From Limnanthes douglasii subsp. nivea (taxonomy: Eukaryota > Streptophyta > Magnoliopsida > Brassicales > Limnanthaceae), in the NCBI GenBank assembly GCA_036936605.1, contig JAUPFV010000005.1:123994453-124058452 (forward strand): a DNA stretch of 64,000 bases. Direction: 5' to 3'. The translations under genes were made by a program, and so were the position numbers. The notes beneath the pieces were generated by a model. The model was not told where the DNA came from and searched no databases. It worked only from the letters and a program-made list of their open reading frames with translations. Shown here piece after piece: positions 56,544-64,000 of the stretch. Numbering within the stretch: position 1 is the stretch's first letter; every line of letters begins with the position of its first letter.

Positions 56544-58031
56544 TTGGTCATGAGAGTCCCTCCTCAAAAACCAACCACCTGCAATAACAGTAATAATAAT
56601 ATAGAACCCACTTCCGTTCTAGACCTCCGTGGAAGTCCCGAGAAACCTGCCCCAAATGTTTCGGACCAGAGTCAGACTCATCGCCGGTGGGACGAGGTAG
56701 AGGTTTTGCATAACTCAGATGATTGGGACTCCATCATCCGTGACCTAGGAGGGTTAGACGAGGATTTGAAAAGTAGCAACCCTCAATGCGTTGATTTTGT
56801 TTTCGAGTCAGAGTCAGGTAGCAACGCTCGGTTCATCCAACCTGCCCAGTATAATTTCTCTGATCTATTCTCCAACCAGAATTGCAACTCTTTTGAAAAC
56901 TATGATACTCTTGGGGTTGGCGGGTTCGATTCAATCGAGGAGCTCGTCCGAGCTGCTGATTGTTTCGACTCGGACGATTTGCAGCTTGCACAGGTGATAT
57001 TGGCACGACTCCATCGGCGGTTAGAATCTCAAGCTCCTGTCGGAAAGCCCTTACTGAGAGCAGCGTCCCACTTCAAAGAAGCTCTCCAGATGATCCTATC
57101 AGGGTCCGCCGGACAGGATCCTCCGATCTCCTCATACTCGGAGATTGTCCAAACCATCAAAGCACACAATGCTTTCTCTGGAATTTCACCCATCCCTATG
57201 TTCGCTCACTTTACAGCTAATCAAGCGATCGTCGAGTCTCTGAACAACCATTCACCGCTTCTGTTTCATCTCGTCGATTTTGATATCGGATTCGGCGGTC
57301 AGTATGCTTCGCTCCTACGCGAAATGGCTGAGAAATACGAGTTTCCGATCATCCGAGTAACATCTATTGTATCGGAGCAGTACGCCGCGGAATCTAGACT
57401 TGTCAAAGAGAACCTAACACAGTTCGCTGGAGAGCTTAACATCCGTTTCCAAATCGAGTTTGTTTTTTTAAGGACTTTCGAGTTACTATCTTTCAAATCA
57501 ATCAAATTCATCGACGGAGAGAAACTAACAGTTCTCTTGTCACCCTCTATATTTTGGCGACTGAACAGAATAAGTGGATTCCTCAACGATCTCCGACGCG
57601 CATCGCCTAGCGCAGTGGTTTTCATTGACGGAGATGGGTGGACTGATATTTGTGCCGTGGTGTCATTTCGTCGGAGCTTCGTCTCCAGTCTCGAATTCTA
57701 CTCGTTGATGCTCGAATCGTTGGATGCGGCCTCGGCAGCCGCAGGGAGCGATGTTTGGGCGCAGAAAATAGAGACGCTGTTGGTGAGGCCAAAGATATAC
57801 AGCCTGGTGGGATGGGCGGCAGCAGGGAGGCGCGTGGGATCGTCGTGGCGGGAAATACTGTGTGAGGCCGGGTTTAGGCCGGTGGGGCTGAGTGAGTCGG
57901 CAGATTTTCAGGCAGAGTGTTTGTTGAGGAAAGTTCATGTGAGTGGGTTCCACGTGGCTAAACGTGAAGCTGAGTTGGTGCTTTGCTGGCATGGTAGGGC
58001 ACTTGTTACCACGTCAGCTTGGAGGTGCTAG
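56544..58031 (+). CDS. SCL15: GRAS-family transcription regulator, SCL15 (HAM4-like) type
   Basis: This intronless 495-residue protein is close to the roughly 486 residues I recall for Arabidopsis SCL15. The start ATG 56544 (MVMRVPP) could also be the Met two codons on. The N-terminal 125 residues are variable and acidic (WDEVEVL, DDWDSIIRDLGGL). The GRAS domain follows: first Leu-rich region (SIEELVRAADCFDSDDLQLAQVILARLHRRL), the VHIID-type motif LFHLVDFDIGFGGQYASLL, the second Leu-rich region, a PFYRE-like stretch, and the SAW end (VGWAAAGRRVGSSWREIL through VLCWHGRALVTTSAWRC). GRAS proteins act in the nucleus with DNA-binding partners. HAM-clade members maintain meristems, and SCL15 is linked to repression of seed genes in Arabidopsis. 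The frame is intact and there are no transposons within it. A diverged miR171-like site lies at 56996-57016. Confidence 0.9.
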   Translation: MVMRVPPQKPTTCNNSNNNIEPTSVLDLRGSPEKPAPNVSDQSQTHRRWDEVEVLHNSDDWDSIIRDLGGLDEDLKSSNPQCVDFVFESESGSNARFIQPAQYNFSDLFSNQNCNSFENYDTLGVGGFDSIEELVRAADCFDSDDLQLAQVILARLHRRLESQAPVGKPLLRAASHFKEALQMILSGSAGQDPPISSYSEIVQTIKAHNAFSGISPIPMFAHFTANQAIVESLNNHSPLLFHLVDFDIGFGGQYASLLREMAEKYEFPIIRVTSIVSEQYAAESRLVKENLTQFAGELNIRFQIEFVFLRTFELLSFKSIKFIDGEKLTVLLSPSIFWRLNRISGFLNDLRRASPSAVVFIDGDGWTDICAVVSFRRSFVSSLEFYSLMLESLDAASAAAGSDVWAQKIETLLVRPKIYSLVGWAAAGRRVGSSWREILCEAGFRPVGLSESADFQAECLLRKVHVSGFHVAKREAELVLCWHGRALVTTSAWRC

Positions 58032-58500
58032 ATTAGATTTACAACTATCACTGGATCGAGGTGTCTTGGTAGGAATGGTTAAGTTGAAGTTTGGGGGTGG
58101 GGATGTATTCCTATTCCTATTCCTATTTCTATTTCTAGTCGTATCTCTCTTTTTAATTGTTAATGAATTCTTGTAATGAAAGCCAAACTTCATCGTGCTA
58201 ATATTGCTATTTGCTAGTATATATTCAAGACTTATATATAGGAGGACTGAAAAATTTATCATCGATTCTCAAAGCTCCAAAAGTGTGACGGTTTAGTTTT
58301 AAAACCGTCTCACGACATAAAACCAAGAGAGAACTATCCATTAAAGACGGAACTATCTATTAATACCTTTTCAAATTTTAATGTACTAACTGGTATAAAA
58401 AATGAGATAGTACCAAAAGTTATCCAAATTTAACTAATGGATTAAAATACCCCACTACTATAAATAAGGTCATTTAAATTGAATTCTCATTCTTTTCTCC
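58032..58500. other. 3' flank of the GRAS gene
   Basis: It contains a short (TTCCTA)n-like run (58108-58135) and AATGAA near 58175 as possible poly(A) signal. It also contains an inverted repeat, GTGACGGTTT...AAACCGTCTCAC (58285-58313), of the GTGAGACGGT kind common in plant intergenic repeats. No gene is seen. Confidence 0.5.
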
Positions 58501-58692
58501 TCAAAACTAGATTTTTCGGCTTCGATTCCCTCTCCAAATTTCACTTGAACAGACGACCCATTCTCTAACCTAGACATTGTTTTCCGGCGAAGCACCGATC
58601 ACCGAACAACCTAAGCAAACCGTTCGTTGTTTAAAACACGCTCGATAGTGTTCTCTCACGGTAGTCAGATTCTGGTCGTCGTGTTTAAACAG
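58500..58692 (+). other. Probable non-coding first exon of the plant-mobile-domain-like gene
   Basis: Downstream of TATA-like CTATAAATAAGG (about 58457) lies a CT-rich, ORF-poor stretch ending AAACAGAG|GTAATTTCAC. The donor at about 58693 would pair with the acceptor TTTATTTCAG (60569), six bases before the start codon at 60575. This is inferred from sequence signals only. Confidence 0.45.
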
Positions 58693-58782
58693 AGGTAATT
58701 TCACTTTCTAAATATGGATTGTATCTAGTTAGATTGATGGTAGAAATTCGAAGAACAGTATATATTGTTTAGTGTATGTATG

Positions 58783-58824
58783 TGTATCAATCGCATCAAT
58801 GGGTGTATCAATCGCATCAATGGG
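58783..58824 (+). repeat. 21-bp direct repeat, two copies
   Basis: TGTATCAATCGCATCAATGG(G) occurs twice without a gap, within the presumed leader intron. Confidence 0.9.
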
Positions 58825-58940
58825 TGTGTTTATATGTTTTTCTTAGCTTTAGAATCCGGGCATTATGGGTCTTTTTTTTTTGTTTCTGTATGGCGCTTAA
58901 TCAAGTTTTTAGGTTTTTAGTTTTGGTTTACTGTTGTGGT

Positions 58941-59320
58941 TGATCTCTGTAATTTATAGCTCTGTATACTGAACATGAGATGTTACTTAATCAAGTATTA
59001 GGGTTTATGTCTCTGGTTACTATTCGACAGTATCATTTCTTGGAAATTGAAGTTGATCTCTGTAATCTTTAGCTCTGTATACGGAACATGAGATGTTTAA
59101 TCAAGTATTAGGGTTTATGTTTTTGGTAACCATTCGTTAGTATCATTTCTTGGAAATTGAAGTTGATCTCTGTAATCTTTAGCTTTGTATATTGAACATG
59201 AGATGTCACTTAATCAAGTATTAGGGTTTATGTTTTTTGTTACTATTCGACATACAGTATCATTTCTTGAAAATTGAAGTTGATCTCTGTAATATTTGGC
59301 TCTGTATACTGAACACGAGA
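58941..59320 (+). repeat. Tandem repeat, units of 110-117 bp, about 3.4 copies
   Basis: Units start at 58941, 59054, 59164 and 59281 with TGATCTCTGTAAT. Each full unit contains AATCAAGTATTAGGGTTTATG and TATCATTTCTTG. They lie inside the presumed leader intron. Confidence 0.9.
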
Positions 59321-59368
59321 TCTACATCTGGAAATTTACTTGCTGGTTTGGTTAGACAACGGATTGTC

Positions 59369-59624
59369 TTTTTGCGATTGATGATGTATAGCAAGTGCTA
59401 GAGATGAACAAGTTGCGATTTCAATGTAAATGCTTCTTTTGCTAGATATGAACAAGTTTGTTTATAACCATTGCTAGATAGTCTCTAGTTGTAAGATGTT
59501 TTGCATTTGCGATTGATGACATAATGAATTTTCTAAATTTGAACAAGTTGCTAGATTTGAATATAAATACATGTTTTGCTAGATTTGAACAAGTTAAATT
59601 ACTAAACATCATCAATCGCAAAAA
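59369..59624. repeat. MITE-like element with 19-bp perfect terminal inverted repeats
   Basis: TTTTTGCGATTGATGATGT (59369-59387) is the exact reverse complement of 59606-59624. The 256-bp element has inner repeats of TGCTAGATTTGAACAAG and no coding capacity. A flanking duplication is not obvious. Confidence 0.7.
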
Positions 59625-59893
59625 TAAAGCATAAAATGACTACATATTCTAAACATAGAATAGAATTTTAATTTAAAGTAACCAAATGAAAAGCCAACCT
59701 GTGAGGGGTTAACCTAAGCTATTTTATACCCCATTCTATTCATCATCACAAAAACAGAAGTAAGAAGCTTATGTCAATGCACCAAAAGACGTTTGGATAT
59801 TCCCTTAAAGATTTTTTGTGTAAAGTAGAATTTTAGCTTTCAAGTTATGCCCCAAACAACCCCTAAGTAGAACTTTCAAATTAAATCTTCCTG

Positions 59894-60020
59894 CTTTGAA
59901 ATCCGATGGTATACTTCGCAGCAGTTATACTCTACGATCCACATGAATGATTGTTCCTTTGAAATCCGATGATATACCCTACAGTAGCAGTTGTACTCTA
60001 CAATCCACACGATTGATTGT
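59894..60020 (+). repeat. 63-bp tandem duplication
   Basis: Units start at 59894 and 59957 (TTTGAAATCCGATGrTATAC...ATTGTT). Both are in the presumed leader intron. Confidence 0.85.
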
Positions 60021-60574
60021 TCTTAATAAGTGTCCTCTTTGAAAGGGTTTTGTTTTACACAAATTAAACTAAAATTTACAGAAATGCGAAGCAAACAATA
60101 TTGAACATAGTGTTGCAAGACAAAAACATTTGTTATGATATACAAGTCATTAATATAGCAACATTTATCTAAGGACCATAAACCATAAACTTCTTTTTAG
60201 TAATTTACATACCGATTCATGCATGTAAACATTAGAAGTACAAGTTAAAAATACTGAATACTTGATATGGAAACATTAGAAGTACAAGTTAAAAATGCCT
60301 TGAAAAAGTCGTGCATACCGTTTGACCTTTGCTACCTTCTATACAAATTAACTATGATATTAATATACAAAAAACTGATGTAAGACAACTGCAGATTGTG
60401 TAGACTTCTACTACAAAAATCACAAGTCTGATTGTTTCTGTTATGTTATTATCTACCAATATAAGTGTTTAAATCATCTAATGTTATTTCTAGTTTTATG
60501 GATGTCAGGTGATAGTCAATATAAAACGCTAATACGATATATAACCCAGATATTATTGTTTTATTTCAGGAAAT

Positions 60575-61993
60575 ATGACGACAAAATGTGTGTTTTATAG
60601 GTCTGGGTTGGTTAACATCTTGAACCTTCTTAGACAAAATATTGTTACAGAACAACACATAGAAGTGGCGAAAGACACTCCATTTTATACATTCTTAAAA
60701 GCATCATTCGACCTACGGAATGAGGATATGAAGATGAAAAAAAGTCATAAACTAATTAAGGAGATTGCGAGTAGTTACTCAGTTGAGGAGGAGGCTTTCA
60801 AAATATGGGCTAAGTTTGTCAAGTTAAGTGTAACAGATGTTAAGGTTATATTTGGGCTGAAACATGGGACAGAGAAGATGTCTTTGAATAAAGCTGGAGC
60901 GTTCATTGGTCGGTTCACTGATGGTGCTGAGAATGAGTCTCTGTTGATGCAGAAGTATTTTCTGAGTCATCGAGCTCGGAAAATCGGACCATCAAATGAT
61001 AAATTTGTATCAAATTCCTTGATAAAGGTAATTGTTTTGACTAATATGTTCAATGTGTAATTTATACTGGCAGTAATGTCTACTTTTTTTTTTGTTGCAG
61101 CAAGCTATAGAGAAAGCAGTTAGGGATGGAGGAGAGGATGAGGCGAAGGACGTTGCACGTCTTCTTATACTGTTTCCTTGCTCTACCTTGTTCTTCTCAG
61201 TTTCAGGGGATATCGTTGGTTGGACAGCAATATTCTACGTCGAGGACTTGGTTAAAATGAAAGAGTACGATTGGTCAAGAGCTATAGTTGAGAAGCTGCA
61301 CCGGTCCCTTAATAAATGTCTTGCTGCAGGAAATCCCGATAAAGTTATCGGATGTATTGTTGTTTTATTCGTAAGTACAATGGCATATGCATCGTTATTA
61401 CAGTTTTTAAAAGAATCATCTAAGGTTATATTCGGTTTATATGCAGCCTTTTGTGATGGAGCATATTTTAATTCGGATTGACATACCAAGGCCTAACATC
61501 ATACCCAGATGCTATAAGTGGTGGGGATTAGAGGGTGAGGAGACAACGATGGACATAATCAGGATGGTTCGCAATCTACGGGACGAAGAGGTTACAAAAC
61601 TAATCTAGCAATATCATATAGCATTTTAAAACTAATCTAGCAATATCATATAACATTTTAAAACTAATCTAGAAATATCATATAGCATTTAAATCTTCAT
61701 GCATATGTTTAATGAGTGTATAGGTTTTGGAGCGGAAACTGTCGTTGACAACTGAAGAGAGATTAGCATTTAGGAGCATGGGATTAGGTGGGAGGTGTGA
61801 AAGAGGAGACACAATGCATAAGGGTACTACACAGAAAAGGAAAAAAGTTTTGCGCCACAAAACAAGAAAAAGGTTTAAGAAACCATCACCAGTGCCGACC
61901 GAATTCAATTATAGGGATGCAAGAACCTATTCTCAATCTCCGAACGGCGAAGAACAAATGTTTGATGACTACCCGAAGCTGGAAACAACATGA
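60575..61993 (+). CDS. Four-exon gene, plant-mobile-domain/DUF1985-like protein
   Basis: Exons are 60575-61027, 61101-61370, 61447-61590 and 61724-61993. All joins are GT-AG and phase 0, giving 378 residues. Exons 1-3 form one globular domain: CVFYRSGLVNILNLL, FKIWAKFVKLSVTDVKVIFGL, RLLILFPCSTLFFSVSGDIVGW, VEDLVKMKEYDWSRAIVEKLHRSL, VIGCIVVLFPFVMEHIL and IDIPRPNIIPRCYKWWGLE. The pattern (a (F/L)GL-type loop, then a two-helix segment with the YDW...HRSL motif) resembles plant mobile domain and DUF1985 proteins, which are found in host genes and in Mutator-like transposons. Exon 4 is basic (KRKKVLRHKTRKRFKKPSP), a possible nuclear signal. The last stop may instead interrupt a longer ancestral gene that continued at 62038-63198. 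Function is unknown. Confidence 0.65.
61596..61691 (+). repeat. 32-bp tandem repeat (three copies) in intron 3
   Basis: Units start at 61596, 61628 and 61660 (AAAACTAATCTAGCAATATCATATAGCATTTT). They begin five bases after the donor and carry three ACTAATC motifs. Confidence 0.9.
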
Positions 61994-62037
61994 GACAATT
62001 TGAGAAGCAAGAAAAATAAAGCGAAGCGTAGGTCAGC

Positions 62038-62220
62038 ATGAGAATTTTCGCAGGAGTGTCACGTTCAATTTTGCGTGAAAAAGTGGAGGTAAAGAAAAGC
62101 AGTATGTACCGTTACGCGGTTCAAAATAATCGGTTGAAGATTTCACTCGCCCGTAAAAACAAAGAATTAAGTATTTATGAGTTTTTTTTGGGCACAGCAT
62201 GTTTACAAATTTTTATTTAG
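62038..62220 (+). pseudogene. Short basic coiled-coil coding remnant
   Basis: The 60-residue frame has VEVKKSSMYRYAVQNNRLKISLARKNKEL, a heptad-like basic helix. It sits just before a good acceptor (TTTTCACAG, 62246) and the IEGLRRELDELKEKNR helix. No donor in the right phase is visible, and two TGA codons separate it from exon 4 of the gene above. I take it as a decayed exon. Confidence 0.4.
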
Positions 62221-62246
62221 TATTTATAATCTTAGTGTTTTCACAG

Positions 62247-63198
62247 ATTGAAGGGTTGCGGAGAGAGTTAGATGAGTTGAAAGAAAAGAACCGTATAGTT
62301 AAGGATTGCTTTGAAGCTGAAAATAATGGACTTTTCAATATAATGACAATGCCCTTCTGTTGTGAAGATAAGGTGGAACATGTAGTTGCTGTTGGGAACA
62401 ATCCAGATAAAATGAAACCTAAAACAATTGCTTACCAATCTCGCACAAATGGTCCATGGAAGAAACTTAGCAAAGAAGATAGAGTTTCCAAAAAAATATA
62501 TATAGAAGATGATGATGAGTTGGATGATACAAGGGGAGAAGAGACGGAGGATGAGCATGTTGATATTAATGAACGGGAAGAATTTGGCGAGCGAAATTCA
62601 GTTGAAGTAGACGCGGAGAAGGAGGATGTTATTTTGCAAAGCCTTGAATCCGGAAAAAATAAGGTTTATGTTTATACCGTAATGGACGATGGTCGTATGA
62701 TGGTAAAGGAGCACATAGTGGTCGAGGATACAGTGGCCGAGGATGGAGGGTTTGTGCTAACGGAACATGTAGGCATAGTTAATGAGACTGTTGGAAAAGA
62801 TCAGTTCTGGTTGACGGAGATAGTGAAACAACACATGTGGTAGTTCAACGGTTACAAGGAAATGAGGGTAATGAACATGCTGAAAAATCTGTAGCGGATG
62901 GTGGTGGGGATATTACAAAAGTACAGTCAGGGATGGGTGGAGATTCATTCTCAAAAAAGCAACAGCGGATGAAGTTATTGAAGACGTTGGAGCTAATGTG
63001 GAAGAGATACTGGGAATTGTAGGAAATAAGTCTGGACGGAAGCCGATGCCAACTATACTTGTGGAGACAGGTACAAATGTTCTCGACATTTCTGATAAGG
63101 GAGAGGTGGAAGGAGAACATATTATACCGAAGGTTGACATCACTAAACCCACAACCCAAAATACCGCGGTATTGTCTACTACACAAGATTCAACATAA
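62247..63198 (+). pseudogene. Acidic coiled-coil coding remnant with two frame changes
   Basis: From the acceptor at 62246, the frame reads IEGLRRELDELKEKNRIVKDCFEAE, YQSRTNGPWKKLSKEDR, a very acidic part (EDDDELDDTRGEETEDEHVD) and VIVED/VVEDTVAEDG-type repeats to a stop at 62841. Around 62800-62836 a frame change would continue as VVVQRLQGNEGNEHAEKS. Near 62955, at an A6 run, a second would continue as ATADEVIEDVGANVEEILGIVGN to the stop at 63196. It was probably the C-terminal half of the same ancestral gene as 60575-61993. Function is unknown. Confidence 0.5.
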
Positions 63199-63627
63199 TT
63201 ATCTAGATTTTGTCAAACTGTTTTGATATTTAAGATGCTGGTGTGTACCTATTTTAAAATGTTGTTTTGTTAAATTGACAATTGTTGTAGATTAGTTTGT
63301 GTTTTTTTTAATATTGTTGGTTTTTATGCCATATTTAAGCATGTGTAATGGTAACTGTTTATGTTGGAAAATAGCAATCTAGTGTAGAAGCCATCTAGCA
63401 AACAGTGTTAATGGTATATGATAAATCGCAACACAAGATGAGTTTATTTGGTATCATAAATCGCACAATTGTAAAGAACAGTACATCATACTCAAATGCT
63501 CTTGGTAACTAATATATCACAACATCGTCTGATAGTGTAACTGATAGATACTGAATGCAAGAGCAGAAGCAGAAATTAATGGCAAAGAACGATCTTGTAT
63601 GCGAAAAGAAGCAGCCGGAAATCTAAA
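63199..63627. other. Non-coding, AT-rich
   Basis: T-rich stretch with AATATTG and GTGTAATGG motifs. It may be 3' UTR and intron. No gene seen. Confidence 0.4.
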
Positions 63628-63629
63628 GA

Positions 63630-64000
63630 CTGAGAAACTGTCCTAAGTATCAAAACTTGCAGAATGCAAGAAGAATCACAACCTTTTACGAAGGACGAAA
63701 CACTTACCCAACCCAGACCAGCAGAGGATTCCATACATGTTGGGGGGAGAGAGAAGGACAACAAGTTTCTACTGTATCACTGTGCGCTGATATAGTAGGT
63801 TTTGATATACCATTTTTAGATGATAATTTGTTAGACTGTACTCAGTCCTGTTATGATGAATGTGATACTGCTGTGGCTAACTCAATTGTTCGACGCAATT
63901 TGGAGGCTACGTTGAATACAAACCTTTATGTTGTTCATTTTAACAATGACTTGTTAGAGACGGTTTCGCTGGTAGTTTTAGATTTCCTATTAATATTTCA
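63630..64000 (+). other. Open coding-like stretch running off the right edge
   Basis: After a TAA at about 63627 one plus-strand frame stays open to the end. The last part reads SLCADIVGFDIPFLDDNLLDC, DECDTAVANSIVRRNLEATLNTNLYVVHFNNDL and ETVSLVVLDF, which looks protein-like. It may be an exon of a gene continuing beyond the window. I do not recognise the protein. Confidence 0.35.

Noticed and set aside
57663..57992. Minus-strand frames over the GRAS gene
   Set aside because: They exist because the GRAS coding strand is GC-richer. They have no motif and no own signals.

Overview
The window is repeat-rich nuclear DNA from a flowering plant, most likely a eudicot. The evidence is plant Ty3/gypsy Tat-lineage and Ty1/copia retrotransposons, TRIM elements with an initiator-tRNA-Met primer site, an intronless GRAS gene of the SCL15 (HAM4-like) type, and a spliced gene with GT-AG introns. 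I cannot name the species. No rRNA, tRNA or CRISPR array is visible.

Positions 1-9363 hold old, broken Tat-lineage DNA. An antisense accessory ORF remnant (1-2510) is followed by a probable LTR (about 2552-3536), more accessory-ORF debris (3537-4480), and a minus-strand gag-pol remnant (4480-8745) with part of its LTR.

Positions 9364-55000 are one nest of LTR retrotransposons, resolved from LTR pairs and target-site duplications (TSDs). The outer element is a minus-strand Ty1/copia copy (G). Its two 373-376 bp LTR copies now lie 45 kb apart, and removing the inserts restores a normal length of about 5.1 kb. G contains F (10470-16143, no pol, TSD CGTTG/TGTTG), H (18539-21961, gag only, TSD CATAG/TATAG, with a TRIM in one LTR), B (about 22686-53167, Tat lineage) and a second TRIM (53993-54956) inside G's own LTR. 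B contains A (27395-37777, TSD ACCCC), C (38966-48584, TSD GCTTC) and a solo LTR J (50623-50990, TSD AAGTG/AAGTA). Without these inserts B is about 10.1 kb. LTR divergence counted by eye puts A (11 differences in 427) as younger than C (about 31 in 370).

The Tat elements share one layout: LTR, primer site, gag with a C-H-H-C knuckle, protease, an in-frame UAG, RT, RNase H, a second RNase H, integrase, then in some a tandem-repeat block, an antisense ORF with a short intron, and the LTR. In A, C and D a UAG followed by CAR-UUN lies at the same place between protease and RT. This matches or nearly matches the UAG-CAR-YYA readthrough context and is the strongest candidate here for an undescribed mechanism.

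Positions 55001-64000 are the gene-bearing flank: a foldback repeat, the SCL15-like gene (56544-58031), a four-exon gene with a plant-mobile-domain-like protein (60575-61993) whose probable leader intron carries tandem repeats and a MITE-like insertion, a frameshifted acidic coiled-coil coding remnant (62247-63198), and an open stretch running off the right edge.
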